Assembly (NCBI GenBank): GCA_018052705.1
Contig: JAGPMW010000015.1
Location: 1 to 48,833 of the forward strand
Reading direction: 5' to 3'
Source of the DNA: Selenomonas sp.
Lineage (GTDB): Bacteria; Bacillota; Negativicutes; Selenomonadales; Selenomonadaceae
DNA: 48,833 bases
The notes beneath the pieces are model-generated. The model worked only from the letters and a program-made list of their open reading frames with translations, did not search any database and was not told where the DNA came from. Both the position numbers and the translations under genes were made by a program. Below are positions 16,827 to 26,960 of this stretch, piece after piece. How positions within the stretch are numbered: position 1 is the first letter of the stretch; each line of letters opens with the position of its first letter.

Positions 16827-17459
16827 CTATTCTACCAAAGAATCCCCAATCACGTCAAGCAAATCTGAACGGCCTTCATTTTTTAAGGCAGAGTATGGCA
16901 ATACAGATACTTCCTGTATCCCAAGTTTACGCTTGATTGCAACAATATTCTTTTCTTTGGCATTCTTGCCGACCTTGTCGGCTTTGGTTGCTACGATAAG
17001 TACCGGGATATCGTTCTCTACTAACCAGTGGAACATATCAACATCAGAGTTCATGGGTTCATGACGAATATCAATAAGCTGGCATACGAATTTGAGGCGT
17101 GGGGAGTGCAGCAGATATTCTTCGATAAATTTCGACCAGATCTTGCGTTTCTCCTTACCGGTCTTGGCATAGCCATACCCCGGCAGGTCAACGAGATAGA
17201 AAGCTTTACGACCTTCAACCCCAGCGATCTTGAGCCCGACATCGAAGAAGTTGATCGTCTGGGTCTTTCCCGGACTCGATGAGACGCGCGCCAGATTATT
17301 GACACGAGTCAACGAATTAATCAAAGAGGACTTACCGACATTCGACCTGCCAATAAATACAATTTCTGGCAGATCTTCCTCTGGATACTGCTCCGGCTTG
17401 ACCGCAGAAGCAATATACTGCCCCTGCGTGATAATTACACGATCTTTTTCTTTCATCAT
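16827..17459 (-). CDS. engB: Ribosome biogenesis GTPase YsxC/EngB
   Basis: The 210-residue protein is a TrmE-Era-EngA-type GTPase needed for 50S subunit assembly. It has G1 FIGRSNVGKSSLINSLTRV, the switch region with PGKTQTINFF, G3 DLPGYGYAK, and G4 ATKADKV, in the order and spacing of YsxC/EngB. The start is the first ATG of an ATGATG pair, with AAGGAGATG a few nt upstream. It follows lon by 56 nt, an arrangement (clpX-lon-engB) common in Firmicutes. A hairpin sits between lon and engB, so some engB expression may depend on read-through. Confidence 0.95.
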   Translation of the reverse strand: MMKEKDRVIITQGQYIASAVKPEQYPEEDLPEIVFIGRSNVGKSSLINSLTRVNNLARVSSSPGKTQTINFFDVGLKIAGVEGRKAFYLVDLPGYGYAKTGKEKRKIWSKFIEEYLLHSPRLKFVCQLIDIRHEPMNSDVDMFHWLVENDIPVLIVATKADKVGKNAKEKNIVAIKRKLGIQEVSVLPYSALKNEGRSDLLDVIGDSLVE

Positions 17460-17481
17460 CTTTCATCTCCTTCATAAATAG

Positions 17482-17517
17482 ATATGCCTTCCTCAGCGAG
17501 GAAGGCATATTCTTTTT
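17482..17517 (-). terminator. Hairpin between lon and engB
   Basis: A perfect 13-bp stem (17482-17494 with 17498-17510) has a 3-nt loop. The T-run is on the plus side (TCTTTTT); on the minus strand only CTATTTAT follows, so as a terminator for lon it looks weak and may let transcription continue into engB or act mainly to protect the lon mRNA 3' end. Confidence 0.5.
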
Positions 17518-19825
17518 ACATCAATGCAGTTTTCAGTACTTCATCCATAGATTCTACCGGAACAAATTCCAGTTTCTGCCGCACCGATTCAGGAATATCC
17601 TCAATATCCCGCTCATTCTGTTTGGGCAGGATAATGGTCTTCATCCCTTCACGATAGGCCGCAAGGACTTTTTCCTTGAGACCGCCGATGGGCAGCACTG
17701 TACCACGCAGGGTAATCTCTCCGGTCATGGCAACATCACTGCGCACTTTACGGCTCGTAAGCGCTGAGATCATCGCTGTAGCCATCGTGATCCCAGCCGA
17801 TGGTCCATCCTTTGGAATGGCTCCTTCAGGAAGATGGATATGGATATCATCTTTTTCGTAGAAGTCCTCTGGCAATTTCAGCTTATCGGAGCGGCTGCGG
17901 ATATAGGTAAGTCCTGCCTGCGCCGACTCCTGCATTACATCGCCGAGCTGTCCCGTCAGGATCAGTTTCCCTTTCCCCCTAAGCACAGAAACTTCGGTCG
18001 GAAGGATGGTCCCCCCGACTTCTGTCCAGGCCATACCCGTTACAACGCCAATCTGTGGCTTCTTGCTGGCCTTGGTATCAAGGAATTTCGCCCGGCCGAG
18101 AAAATCCGTCAGATTCTTTTTGGTCACCCTGACGGGTGTTTCTGCCCCCTCAACGATCTTACGGGCTGCCTTGCGGCAAACCTGACCGATGACGCGCTCG
18201 AGCTCACGCACCCCGGATTCGCGGGTATAGTCCTCAACAATCTTCGCCAGCACGCCCGCCCCAAAATGGATATCCTTCGTCTTGAGGCCGTTCTGACTAC
18301 GCTGCCGTGCGATGAGATAACTCTTGGCAATTTCAAGTTTTTCAAGCTCTGTATAGCTGGACAGCTCAATGATTTCCATGCGGTCGCGCAATGGTCTCGG
18401 AATATTGCCGAGATTATTGGCGGTCACGATCCAAAGGACTTTGGACAAATCAAAGGGCAGCTCAATATAGTGATCACTGAAGGTCGAGTTCTGAGCTGGG
18501 TCCAACACTTCTAAAAGGGCTGCTGACGGATCACCATTATAGTCCGTCGACAGCTTATCAACCTCATCCAGCAGGAACACCGGATTTTTTACACCAGCAT
18601 TGCGGATGCCCTCAAGAATGCGTCCTGGCATCGCCCCAACATAGGTGCGGCGATGTCCACGAATCTCTGCTTCATCGCGGATGCCCCCCAGCGAAGCCCG
18701 GATGAACTCACGTCCTGTAGCCCGGGCCACGGAGGCTGCCAGCGATGTCTTGCCGACACCTGGCGGGCCGACCAGACACAGGATAGGCGCGCTCTTGTCT
18801 TTTGCCAGCTGGTTTACGGCCAGATAATCGAGGATACGGTCCTTGACCTTCTTCAGCCCATAATGATCATGATCCAGCACCTTCTGCGCCGCCACGATAT
18901 CCATGGTATCCTCAGATTCTTTGCTCCATGGCAGATCCAGCAGCCAGTCCACATAATTGCGGATAACACTGGTTTCCGCATTCATATTGCTCATGCCCTC
19001 AAGACGATTCAATTCCTTCTCGATGACCTTCTGAACTGCCTCCGGATAACCGCCCTCGGCCAGTTTTTTGCGATTTTCTTCAATCTCTTCGGTCTTATTT
19101 TCCTTATCACCGAGTTCCTGCCGGATCGCCTTGATCTGCTCCCGCAGATAATATTCTTTCTGGATCTTATCCATCTGCTTACGGACCTGTCGGCCAATCT
19201 TCTGCTCCAGCTGCAGGATCTCAAGCTCCCGGGTCAACACTTCATACAGTTTCTCCAGACGCGTCTTGATATCGATTGCGGCCAGGATTTCCTGCCGTGT
19301 TTCCAGTTTGAGATTCAGATGGCTGGCAATAAGGTCAGCCAAGCGGCCGGCATCATCAATAATCGCCACCGAGACCAGTGTTTCTGGCGGTATCTTTTTA
19401 GACAGCTTGACCCATTCCTCGAACTGGTGAACTACCGCCCGGTTCAGAGCCTCCATATCCATGGATGTATCGACCGCATCCTTGTATTCTTCAACCGTTG
19501 CTTCGGCATAATGTTCTAATTCACGATACTCACGGATCAGCGCCCGATGCTTACCTTCTACCAGCACGCGCACTGTGTCGCCAGGCATCTTGATGAGCTG
19601 ACGGATTTCGGCAATGGTTCCGACCTGATACAGGTCATCCTGTCCTGGAGCATCTACTTCACCATCAATCTGGGCCGTCAACATGATTTCCCGATCATCA
19701 CCGACCATCGCCTGCTCAAGCGCAGCCATCGAGCGCTCACGCCCAACATCCAGATGAACCATCATATAAGGGAATACCATCATACCACGTAAAGGCAGTA
19801 ATGGTAAGGTGCGTAATTCGGCCAT
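17516..19825 (-). CDS. lon: ATP-dependent protease Lon
   Basis: At 769 residues this is a standard LonA. The N-terminal substrate-recognition domain (1-200, [20 protein letters not shown]) is followed by a coiled coil, an AAA+ module with Walker [20 protein letters not shown] and Walker [12 protein letters not shown], and the C-terminal Ser/Lys protease domain with the catalytic Ser in [14 protein letters not shown] and Lys in [15 protein letters not shown]. Lon degrades misfolded and regulatory proteins in the cytosol. The start has AGGAGGG 7 nt upstream. It stands between clpX and engB, each separated by a hairpin. Confidence 0.97.
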   Translation of the reverse strand: MAELRTLPLLPLRGMMVFPYMMVHLDVGRERSMAALEQAMVGDDREIMLTAQIDGEVDAPGQDDLYQVGTIAEIRQLIKMPGDTVRVLVEGKHRALIREYRELEHYAEATVEEYKDAVDTSMDMEALNRAVVHQFEEWVKLSKKIPPETLVSVAIIDDAGRLADLIASHLNLKLETRQEILAAIDIKTRLEKLYEVLTRELEILQLEQKIGRQVRKQMDKIQKEYYLREQIKAIRQELGDKENKTEEIEENRKKLAEGGYPEAVQKVIEKELNRLEGMSNMNAETSVIRNYVDWLLDLPWSKESEDTMDIVAAQKVLDHDHYGLKKVKDRILDYLAVNQLAKDKSAPILCLVGPPGVGKTSLAASVARATGREFIRASLGGIRDEAEIRGHRRTYVGAMPGRILEGIRNAGVKNPVFLLDEVDKLSTDYNGDPSAALLEVLDPAQNSTFSDHYIELPFDLSKVLWIVTANNLGNIPRPLRDRMEIIELSSYTELEKLEIAKSYLIARQRSQNGLKTKDIHFGAGVLAKIVEDYTRESGVRELERVIGQVCRKAARKIVEGAETPVRVTKKNLTDFLGRAKFLDTKASKKPQIGVVTGMAWTEVGGTILPTEVSVLRGKGKLILTGQLGDVMQESAQAGLTYIRSRSDKLKLPEDFYEKDDIHIHLPEGAIPKDGPSAGITMATAMISALTSRKVRSDVAMTGEITLRGTVLPIGGLKEKVLAAYREGMKTIILPKQNERDIEDIPESVRQKLEFVPVESMDEVLKTALM

Positions 19826-19868
19826 AATTATCCCTCCTGTTCTCTGAAAATATCTATCATGCTAAACA

Positions 19869-19890
19869 AGGCGCTGCCATAGCAGCGCCT
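19869..19890 (-). terminator. Terminator after clpX
   Basis: A 9-bp GC-rich perfect stem (19869-19877 with 19882-19890) with a 4-nt loop lies 17 nt after the clpX stop; on the minus strand it is followed by TGTTTAG, on the plus strand by a T-rich stretch. It probably ends or attenuates the tig-clpP-clpX transcript before lon. Confidence 0.65.
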
Positions 19891-19906
19891 CGTCTTATTC
19901 TTGCCA

Positions 19907-21172
19907 TCAGGCGGATTCTTCTTTACCAGTCTTAACTTTCTTATCGATTGTCAGGACAGGATCTTTTTGATTGTTTACTGTTTCCTTCGTCACCCGGCAG
20001 GCTGTCACACCCTCGATGGAAGGAACTTCATACATCACATTACGCATAAGCGCTTCAATGATGGAACGAAGTCCACGGGCACCAGTCTTGCGTTTCAGCG
20101 CTTCCTTGGCAATCTGGCGCAGGGCATCATTATCAAATGTCAGCTTCACGCCATCGAGTTCCAAAAGCTTCGCATACTGCTTGACCAAAGCATTCTTTGG
20201 CTCGGTCAGTATGCTGACCAGTGCTTCCTCATCTAACGAATCCAACGTTACGACAATCGGTAAACGGCCAATGAATTCCGGGATAAGACCATGCTTCAGC
20301 AGGTCTTCCGGCAGCAGCTTGCGCAGGGAATCGCCTACACTGCGCTGCTTTTTAGACTTCACCGGTGCCCCAAAGCCCATCTGCTTCTGGCCGAGCCGTG
20401 ACTCAATAACCTTCTCGATGCCATCAAAGGCACCACCACAGATGAACAGAATATTTGTCGTATCAATCTGGATCAGTTCCTGGTGCGGATGCTTGCGCCC
20501 GCCCTGAGGCGGAACCGAAGCAACCGTCCCCTCAAGAATCTTGAGAAGCGCCTGCTGGACACCCTCGCCCGATACATCCCGTGTAATTGACGGGTTCTCG
20601 GACTTACGGGCAATCTTATCGATTTCATCGATATAGATAATGCCACGTTCTGCTTTTTCTACATCATAGTCCGCGGCCTGAATCAGCTTCAGCAGGATGT
20701 TCTCGACATCCTCGCCCACATAACCGGCCTCAGTCAGTGCCGTAGCATCAGCAATAGCAAATGGTACATTCAGAATCTTGGCCAGGGTCTGGGCCAGCAG
20801 CGTCTTACCGCTGCCAGTCGGCCCCAGCATAAGAATATTTGACTTCTGCAGATCTACCTCTTCATTCTTCACCGTACCAATATTGATACGTTTGTAATGA
20901 TTATAGACTGCAACGGCCAAACTCTTCTTTGCATCATCCTGCCCAATTACATACTGGTCCAAGGTATTACGGATGTCCTTCGGTTTCGGGACGTCCTTCA
21001 ACTCGACTTCTACATCCTCGCTGAATTCTTCTTCAATGATTTCATTGCAGAGTTCAATGCATTCGTCACAGATATAGACGCCAGGACCAGCAACCAGCTT
21101 GCGTACCTGTTCCTGAGTCTTACCACAGAAGGAGCATTTCAGTTGGCCTTTTTCATCCCCAAACTTCAACAT
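19907..21172 (-). CDS. clpX: ClpXP protease ATPase subunit ClpX
   Basis: The 421-residue AAA+ unfoldase feeds substrates into ClpP. The N-terminal zinc-binding domain has four Cys (CSFCGKTQ and [10 protein letters not shown]). The AAA+ module shows Walker [16 protein letters not shown], Walker [12 protein letters not shown], the pore-loop GYVGEDVEN, and the ClpP-docking IGF-type loop in the QKQMGFGAP region. Length and order match ClpX throughout. It starts 11 nt after clpP, with GGGGGGG upstream, and is third in the tig-clpP-clpX unit. Confidence 0.97.
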   Translation of the reverse strand: MLKFGDEKGQLKCSFCGKTQEQVRKLVAGPGVYICDECIELCNEIIEEEFSEDVEVELKDVPKPKDIRNTLDQYVIGQDDAKKSLAVAVYNHYKRINIGTVKNEEVDLQKSNILMLGPTGSGKTLLAQTLAKILNVPFAIADATALTEAGYVGEDVENILLKLIQAADYDVEKAERGIIYIDEIDKIARKSENPSITRDVSGEGVQQALLKILEGTVASVPPQGGRKHPHQELIQIDTTNILFICGGAFDGIEKVIESRLGQKQMGFGAPVKSKKQRSVGDSLRKLLPEDLLKHGLIPEFIGRLPIVVTLDSLDEEALVSILTEPKNALVKQYAKLLELDGVKLTFDNDALRQIAKEALKRKTGARGLRSIIEALMRNVMYEVPSIEGVTACRVTKETVNNQKDPVLTIDKKVKTGKEESA

Positions 21173-21183
21173 GACACCCCCCC

Positions 21184-21795
21184 TTAATCCTTAGATTCCG
21201 ATTTCTTGCTTTTTTTCGGACGCGCAATGACTTCATCGACAATGCCATACTTCTTAGCTTCGGCTGCCGTCATAAAATTATCCCGATCCGTATCCGCAAT
21301 GATCTGCTCCTGATCCTTGCCAGTCGTATTCATGAAAATCTCATTGATGTTCTCACGGATACGCTGGATCTCACGAGCCTGAATCTGGATGTCCGTAGAC
21401 TGCCCCTGAGCTCCGCCCAGCGGCTGATGGATCATGATACGGGCATTAGGCAGTGCAAAACGCTTGCCCTTGGCACCAGCCGTAAGGAGCACAGCGCCCA
21501 TACTAGCCGCCTGACCAATACAGATCGTCGATACATCCGGTTTGATATACTGCATGGTATCATAGATTGCCATGCCAGCGGTAACCACACCACCGGGGCT
21601 GTTGATGTAGAGGTGGATATCCTTATCCGGGTCTTCCGACTCAAGGAAAAGGAGCTGTGCCACTACAACATTGGCTACATTGTCATCAATCGGGCCGCCC
21701 AAAAAAATGATACGGTCTTTCAGCAGACGCGAATAGATATCATACGCCCGCTCGCCCCGATTGGACTGCTCTACTACCATTGGTACATAACTCAT
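21184..21795 (-). CDS. clpP: ATP-dependent Clp protease proteolytic subunit ClpP
   Basis: The 203-residue serine peptidase forms the tetradecameric barrel of ClpXP. The catalytic Ser lies in [19 protein letters not shown] and His in [11 protein letters not shown], and the Asp is in the [10 protein letters not shown] region. [20 protein letters not shown] gives the oxyanion-hole glycines. The start ([20 protein letters not shown]) is typical and GGGGG precedes the ATG. A Lys-rich C-terminal tail ([11 protein letters not shown]) is normal for the family. It lies 28 nt after tig. Confidence 0.97.
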   Translation of the reverse strand: MSYVPMVVEQSNRGERAYDIYSRLLKDRIIFLGGPIDDNVANVVVAQLLFLESEDPDKDIHLYINSPGGVVTAGMAIYDTMQYIKPDVSTICIGQAASMGAVLLTAGAKGKRFALPNARIMIHQPLGGAQGQSTDIQIQAREIQRIRENINEIFMNTTGKDQEQIIADTDRDNFMTAAEAKKYGIVDEVIARPKKSKKSESKD

Positions 21796-21823
21796 AGGAA
21801 TACCCCCATATAAAGGGAACTAA

Positions 21824-23113
21824 TTATTCAGCGATGCTGTCAATGATGAACTGCGCCGTCTTCTTACGGAGTACGGAAGCAGCCAGATCGCCGATACGTC
21901 CCTGCTCTTTAATGATCTTCTGAACCTGCTGCGGCGTAGCGCCATAAGCAGCTGCCATACCAGCAACCTCTGCGTCCAGATCCTTCGCCTCAACCTTGAT
22001 ATCCTCAGCTTTGGCAACTTCTTCCAGCATGAGGTCAGTCTTGACGTTCTTCTCTGCCGTCTCGCGATAGTCTTCACGAATCTTGGCAATGTCCGTACCA
22101 GCATACTGCAGGTACTGCTCCAGTTTCATGCCCTGCTGCTCAAGGCGCATAGCCATTTCCTGAATCATCGTCGTCACGCGGTTGTCAATCATGACAGCCG
22201 GGATCTCAACCGTTATATTTTCCGTAGCCTGCTCGATGACAGCGCTCTTATGATCGTTCTCTGCTTTCTTTTCAGCAGTCTCGAGCAAGTTTTTACGGAT
22301 ATCAGCCTTCAGCTCGTCCAGCGTCTGGAACGTGCTGACTTTCTTAGCCAGTTCGTCATCAATTTCCGGCAGCTCTTTATGTTTGATGCTGCGGACCGTG
22401 CACTTGAACATAGCGTCTTTGCCTGCGAGCTCAGCGGAATGATACTCATCCGGGAACTTGACATTGACTTCTTTTTCTTCGCCAACTTTGGCGCCAACCA
22501 GCTGCTCCTCAAAGCCTGGAATAAAGCTGCCAGAACCGATCTGCAGCGGATAATCCTGACCCTTGCCGCCCTCAAATGCTTCGCCAGCGACGAAACCTTC
22601 AAAATCAAGCGTCGTGAAGTCGCCGTTTTCTACAACTGCGCCCTCTGGAGCCTCAACCATCTTACCCTGACGATCCTGGAAGTTCTTGAGCTGTTTCTCA
22701 ACATCTTCGTCAGAAACCTCTGCTGCAGCTTTCTCAACCTTCAGGTTTTTGTACTCGCCGAGCTTTACTTCCGGACGCGGCGTAACTGTAGCCTTGAAAA
22801 CCAGATTCTTGCCGTCTTCGAGTGTAACAACATCGATATCCGGACGGGTTACCGGGTCAATTTTCTGCTCATCCAGTGCATCGCTGAATGCCTTCGGAGC
22901 AATCAGGTCAAATGCTTCCTGCAGGAGGGCATCCATCCCAACGTTACTCTCTACGATTTTACGCGGAGCTTTGCCTTTACGGAAACCCGGGATATTCACA
23001 CGATTCGCCAGGCGTTTTACTGCACGCTCAACCGCCTTGGAAACTTCTGCTGCCTCTACCTCAATTGTCAGAGTAACCTGCTGGTTCTCTCCATTTTCTG
23101 CCGTAACTTTCAT
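21824..23113 (-). CDS. tig: Trigger factor, ribosome-bound chaperone
   Basis: The 429-residue protein has the three trigger factor domains: ribosome-binding domain (1-150) with the signature GFRKGKAPRKIVE, the FKBP-type prolyl isomerase domain (about 155-240, GDFTTLDFEGFVAGEAFEGG), and the C-terminal helical arms that hold nascent chains. It binds L23 at the exit tunnel. AGGAGG stands about 9 nt before the ATG. It is the first gene of tig-clpP-clpX, coupling folding and degradation. The 23114-23206 leader was searched, but no clear promoter could be chosen. Confidence 0.96.
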   Translation of the reverse strand: MKVTAENGENQQVTLTIEVEAAEVSKAVERAVKRLANRVNIPGFRKGKAPRKIVESNVGMDALLQEAFDLIAPKAFSDALDEQKIDPVTRPDIDVVTLEDGKNLVFKATVTPRPEVKLGEYKNLKVEKAAAEVSDEDVEKQLKNFQDRQGKMVEAPEGAVVENGDFTTLDFEGFVAGEAFEGGKGQDYPLQIGSGSFIPGFEEQLVGAKVGEEKEVNVKFPDEYHSAELAGKDAMFKCTVRSIKHKELPEIDDELAKKVSTFQTLDELKADIRKNLLETAEKKAENDHKSAVIEQATENITVEIPAVMIDNRVTTMIQEMAMRLEQQGMKLEQYLQYAGTDIAKIREDYRETAEKNVKTDLMLEEVAKAEDIKVEAKDLDAEVAGMAAAYGATPQQVQKIIKEQGRIGDLAASVLRKKTAQFIIDSIAE

Positions 23114-23206
23114 TGTCTGAAATGACCTCCTGTATTATCTATTTCGTCCGTATTGACTTAATTCAGCTCTTTAGCCGCTACTATGCCATACTTTTGACAT
23201 AATATC

Positions 23207-23240
23207 ACAAAACGCGCAGAAATACAAGGATTTCTGCGCG
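23207..23240 (-). terminator. Terminator after the GerMN lipoprotein gene
   Basis: The minus strand has an 11-bp perfect stem (23240-23230 with 23223-23213), a 6-nt loop and a following TTTTGTG. It lies 36 nt past the lipoprotein stop and isolates that unit from tig. Confidence 0.8.
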
Positions 23241-23275
23241 CATTCAAGACCAAAGGTCAAAAAATCAATATTCAC

Positions 23276-23866
23276 TTACTTGATCAGATTCCCCATTCTG
23301 GATAACGGAGTGGTCAGATCGAGATGACCTGACAAGGACTCCACTTTATTGCCCTCAACCAATATCTGCACTTTCTTGATTTCCGGGAACTCGGTCAACG
23401 TATCCACCACTGAGCCAACGAGCATCTCCTCACCTGTCGACCCGCCTACGAAATTCTTGACCAGAGCCTGCGTAAAATCGACATAGGCAGTATCGCCCTT
23501 AACTTTTACGCTCTTGAGCTTTGCCTGCTTCGGAATGATCGCCGTCTGTCCCTTTTCCTTCGTCCCTTCCATCAGAGACTCCATTGCGGCCGTATATTTA
23601 TCATTCTTGTCCGTGCGGATAGTTCGCTTGACGGCAATGAGCTTCATGCCCTGATCATCTGGATAGTATACCTTGACCGTCAGACTGCTATTCTCTTTCT
23701 TTGCTGACGAGGAAGCTTCGGGGCTTCCTGGCTTGGCATTATTTTCAGCAGTCACCGCTGCGGCTGATCCATTATCGGCTCCTTTTTCATTTTTCGGGCT
23801 GCAGCCGCTCATCACAGCCAATGTCAGAACCATTACCACCAGCAGCACATATTTCATCTGTTTCAT
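23276..23866 (-). CDS. GerMN-domain lipoprotein
   Basis: The 196-residue protein begins with a lipoprotein signal (KYVLLVVMVLTLAVMSGC, lipid attachment at Cys22), an Ala/Ser/Asn-rich linker to about residue 60, and a GerMN domain (SLTVKVYYPDDQGMKLIAVK and GDTAYVDFTQALVKNFVGGS, VVDTLTEFPEIKKVQILVEG). The domain occurs in the germination protein GerM of spore formers and in envelope proteins of many non-spore formers; its exact task is not known. The gene lies 43 nt downstream of a cell-wall amidase gene, so a role at the cell envelope is likely. GAGGTGA precedes the ATG. Confidence 0.88.
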   Translation of the reverse strand: MKQMKYVLLVVMVLTLAVMSGCSPKNEKGADNGSAAAVTAENNAKPGSPEASSSAKKENSSLTVKVYYPDDQGMKLIAVKRTIRTDKNDKYTAAMESLMEGTKEKGQTAIIPKQAKLKSVKVKGDTAYVDFTQALVKNFVGGSTGEEMLVGSVVDTLTEFPEIKKVQILVEGNKVESLSGHLDLTTPLSRMGNLIK

Positions 23867-23909
23867 TGTATCACCTCATAGCTGTCAATTCCAATGCATC
23901 TGGCCATCA

Positions 23910-24974
23910 TCAACTGAAATAGCGCGCAATCGCACGCGCAATAGCCTCAGCCAGTGTAGTCTGATAGGACTCGCTGTTGAGCAGCTGCTCTTCGCGCTCA
24001 TTTGTAACAAAGCCAAGCTCAATCAGCGATGCTGGCACATTCGTATGCTTGATGACATAGAAATTTGCTGTCTTGACCCCGCGGTTCAACAGGCCGCCAG
24101 CCTTTTCCACCTCTTCATTCAGCAGTGCAGCCAGCCGCTGTCCCTGATCGGACGGTGCATAGTAGTAAGTCTCCATGCCACCAGCAGCCGGATTAGAAAA
24201 TGCATTGCAATGAATAGAGACGAAGAGCTCTGCCCCCGGCGTAAAATTTGCCACGTTGCACCGGGCCTGAAGCTCCTGCGCTGCCGTATCATTTGGCGCA
24301 TAGACATCCACATCCGTTGTCCGGGTCATGATCGTCCGTGCTCCCGATTTCTCGAGGATAGCCTGTACCTTTTTGGCCACAGCCAGAGTCACCGTTTTTT
24401 CCATAACCCCTGTCGGCCCAACAGCACCACTGTCACTGCCGCCATGACCAGGATCAAGCACAATTGCATGTCCGGTTAAACCAGCTATGGATAAAACGGA
24501 GCCGCCCTGAGTCTGCGGAACCAGCAGGTCAATGACGAGCCGGTAGGGCTTGTGACTTTGACGGTCCGGTTCTGCCGTATAGACACGATAATTATCTTTA
24601 TCAGCCTCAGCCAGCAGGTCCACCTGCACCTGTGTATGATGACGTTCGACTTCTGAAAGTCTCAGCCGGCTTGCCATGTGGCTGTCCAGCTGGATGCTTT
24701 TCCGCAGCTCGCCTGGCACCGTGTTTTCCAAATCAACGACAATCTGTCGATTCAGATAGGTTTTCGTCGATACCGTATAGTCGAGCTTTCCCCGATCCAT
24801 ACCGATCTCTATGCGCAAGGCATCTCGTCCGTCCACCTTAACATTGGAGGTCTGAAAATAATTAAGTTCATGAACGGCAGAACGTCTTGCTGCTGCCGTA
24901 CTGCCCGGCAGCAGCATCATCAGGCTGCTCATAACCATAATGGCGAGTCCTGCTATACGGAATAGTTTCCTCAT
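23910..24974 (-). CDS. N-acetylmuramoyl-L-alanine amidase (AMIN + Amidase_3)
   Basis: From the ATG at 24974 the protein has 354 residues. A signal peptide (MRKLFRIAGLAIMVMSSLMM) is followed by an AMIN-like beta domain (about 35-140) that may target it to peptidoglycan or division sites, and a zinc amidase domain with metal ligands in LDPGHGGSDSGA, the Glu of GVMEKTV, and His of FVSIHCNAFSNP, plus the catalytic Glu in SLIELGFVTNERE. It cleaves the bond between muramic acid and the stem peptide. The start is set by AAGGAGG overlapping the stop of the preceding DUF3006 gene; a longer frame to 25058 has no site. Confidence 0.93.
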   Translation of the reverse strand: MRKLFRIAGLAIMVMSSLMMLLPGSTAAARRSAVHELNYFQTSNVKVDGRDALRIEIGMDRGKLDYTVSTKTYLNRQIVVDLENTVPGELRKSIQLDSHMASRLRLSEVERHHTQVQVDLLAEADKDNYRVYTAEPDRQSHKPYRLVIDLLVPQTQGGSVLSIAGLTGHAIVLDPGHGGSDSGAVGPTGVMEKTVTLAVAKKVQAILEKSGARTIMTRTTDVDVYAPNDTAAQELQARCNVANFTPGAELFVSIHCNAFSNPAAGGMETYYYAPSDQGQRLAALLNEEVEKAGGLLNRGVKTANFYVIKHTNVPASLIELGFVTNEREEQLLNSESYQTTLAEAIARAIARYFS

Positions 24975-24987
24975 CAAAAGTTCCTCC

Positions 24988-25188
24988 TTAGTCGTTAAGC
25001 AGGTCTTGTGCCTCCTGCTCTGCTGCCTCTGTTGCTTCTGCGTCAAAGGCAATATCAATCTTCAGATAGTCCCCTTCATGGACCTCCGGTGGCAGGAACT
25101 GTTTAGGAAAATTCACCTTTTTCATTGCATCTCCCAGCAACAGCACAGCCAGCTCGCCCTCGAAGCGATCAATGTACGCCGATATCAT
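24988..25188 (-). CDS. DUF3006 family small protein
   Basis: The 66-residue acidic protein (MISAYIDRFEGELAVLLLGD, then VNFPKQFLPPEVHEGDYLKI) matches the DUF3006 pattern: a small beta-rich fold opening with an IDRFEG motif. No function is established for the family. The start overlaps the stop of the secreted metallo-beta-lactamase gene by 4 nt (ATGA), and its stop codon lies within the ribosome binding site of the amidase gene, so its translation is coupled to both. DUF3006 genes are often next to ComEC-like metallo-beta-lactamases, suggesting joint function. Confidence 0.85.
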   Translation of the reverse strand: MISAYIDRFEGELAVLLLGDAMKKVNFPKQFLPPEVHEGDYLKIDIAFDAEATEAAEQEAQDLLND

Positions 25189-26129
25189 TGTGCATCCCCC
25201 TGTTCTGGATGAATTTCATAAGTCGATCCATCGCTCGTCACCGTAATGGTTCCATTCTTATCCGTCTCAAAGATATGAAGCTTGAGATCATGGAACTTTT
25301 TCATAGTTTCCTTATGCGGATGCCCGTAGTCATTCCCTGCACCGCACGAAATCAACGCTGCCTCCGGCTTCACCAGCCGTAGGAATTCCGGTGACGAGGA
25401 CGTCTTGCTGCCATGATGCCCTGCTTTAAGGATATTGCTCTGCAGTTCACCTGCATAACTGGCAATAATGCCCTTCTCTTCCGCGGCTTCAGCGTCTCCA
25501 GTAAACATCATACTGAACGACCCAAAGACCAGCCGCCCAACAACAGACTCATTATTCGGATCATGCTTGTAGCCCTTAGCACTGCCCTGCTGGATCAGTT
25601 CCGCCGTCGGCGCAAACACTTTGAACGTTGCTCCGCTGCCGAAATCCAGCACATCGCCAGCCTTAAGCGCCTGTCGCGCAATTCCCTTCTCCTTGAGCAG
25701 CTTCATATAGCGGGTATATATCTTGGAAGTTGAAGGCATGCCATCATCATAGACGGTTCCGACCTCATAGTCCTTCAGAACGACTCCTTCCACACCGCCA
25801 ATATGATCCGCATGCGGATGAGTCAGAATCAGCTTGTCAATCTTGCGAACGCCGGCCTTCTTGAGCTCGGCTCGCAATTTGTCCTGCTCATCCAGATCGC
25901 TTGTATCAATAAGAACGGTCTGCTCAGCTGTCTGGATCAGAATTGCATCGCCCTGCCCGACATTGAGCATCCGAACCTGCAGCTTTCCATCCGGGGCAGT
26001 CGTCCCGACACCGGCAGCTGACGACGCTGCTCCCTGACCGCCCGTCGTCGAGGCGCTATTGCCACAACCTGCCAAAAAGGCCATTGCCAACAGCAATATC
26101 CCTAAAACTATACCAAAACGTTTACGCAT
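25185..26129 (-). CDS. ComEC/Rec2-type metallo-beta-lactamase lipoprotein
   Basis: The 314-residue protein has a lipoprotein signal ending LLAMAFLAGC (Cys22), a Gly/Ser/Ala-rich linker, and a metallo-beta-lactamase fold like the C-terminal domain of ComEC: QVRMLNVGQGDAILIQ, ILTHPHADHIGGVEGV (metal-binding HxHxDH), SMMFTGDAEAAEEKG, LKAGHHGSKTSSSPEF. The membrane channel part of ComEC is absent, so it is not a DNA importer by itself. Free-standing secreted relatives may be nucleases or phosphodiesterases; the substrate is unknown. It heads a coupled MBL-DUF3006-amidase set. Confidence 0.9.
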   Translation of the reverse strand: MRKRFGIVLGILLLAMAFLAGCGNSASTTGGQGAASSAAGVGTTAPDGKLQVRMLNVGQGDAILIQTAEQTVLIDTSDLDEQDKLRAELKKAGVRKIDKLILTHPHADHIGGVEGVVLKDYEVGTVYDDGMPSTSKIYTRYMKLLKEKGIARQALKAGDVLDFGSGATFKVFAPTAELIQQGSAKGYKHDPNNESVVGRLVFGSFSMMFTGDAEAAEEKGIIASYAGELQSNILKAGHHGSKTSSSPEFLRLVKPEAALISCGAGNDYGHPHKETMKKFHDLKLHIFETDKNGTITVTSDGSTYEIHPEQGDAQ

Positions 26130-26153
26130 TATTTATTCCCTCATATTTCTTTA

Positions 26154-26960
26154 TCAAAGCCGCTTCAGGATATAACGATTAATTCCCTCAGCCACGCCAT
26201 CTTCATCCACGGTCGGCAGCACATGCTCAGCCCGGGCTTTAAGCTCGCGCCCAGCATTTCCCATGACCAGGCTGTGCCCGGCAGTTTCCATCATTTCGAT
26301 ATCATTGAGCCCGTCGCCAAACGCATAACTGTCAGACGCTGGGATATCGAGATAACGCAAGGCTTCCAGAATCCCGGTACCTTTCGAGATATCTGCCGCA
26401 TACAGTTCCATATACTTGAGCAGTGTCGGATCGATGAGCCCAGTAAGTCCGGGCCAGCCCAGCAGCTGCTTGAACACACCATTGGCTCCTGCCGTATCGC
26501 AAAGGAACTCCATCTTGCTCACAGAAATCGTATCGAGTGTATAGTCGCGGACAAAACGATCAATATCAATATCAATCGCCCGATACACTTCTTCCAGCCC
26601 TTTATATTCCTCTTTCAGATAAACCTTCGGATAGCCTTCGAGGATATATTCGATCTGATGCTGCTCGGCAATGGCAATGATCTGTTTCACCGTCTCCATC
26701 GGCAGCGGTTTCTGATAGATAACCTTGCCCTCCAGCAGGACCGCCGCGCCATTCATGACTATAAACCCGTCGAACAGCCCTGATTCCGTCAATTCCGGAC
26801 TCAGGTAAGCCCAGGGACGCCCGGTTGCAATAAACGTATGGTGCCCTGCTGCCCGCAGATCATGGATTGCCGAACGCACAGCAGTCGACATCCGGGTCTG
26901 ATTGTTATGGATATTGATGAGCGTCCCATCAATATCGAAAAATACAGCCTTACTCATCAT
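26154..26960 (-). CDS. HAD-superfamily phosphatase, Cof-type
   Basis: The 268-residue protein is a Cof-like HAD hydrolase with a C2 cap. Motif I is FFDIDGTLI (nucleophile and acid Asp), motif II the Thr in HTFIATGRP, motif III the Lys of ISKGTGILEALRYL, and motif IV FGDGLNDIEMMETAG. Such enzymes dephosphorylate sugar phosphates, pyridoxal phosphate or flavin nucleotides; the substrate cannot be predicted. It overlaps the small membrane protein gene by 4 nt, and may start at either ATG of an ATGATG pair. Confidence 0.93.
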   Translation of the reverse strand: MMSKAVFFDIDGTLINIHNNQTRMSTAVRSAIHDLRAAGHHTFIATGRPWAYLSPELTESGLFDGFIVMNGAAVLLEGKVIYQKPLPMETVKQIIAIAEQHQIEYILEGYPKVYLKEEYKGLEEVYRAIDIDIDRFVRDYTLDTISVSKMEFLCDTAGANGVFKQLLGWPGLTGLIDPTLLKYMELYAADISKGTGILEALRYLDIPASDSYAFGDGLNDIEMMETAGHSLVMGNAGRELKARAEHVLPTVDEDGVAEGINRYILKRL

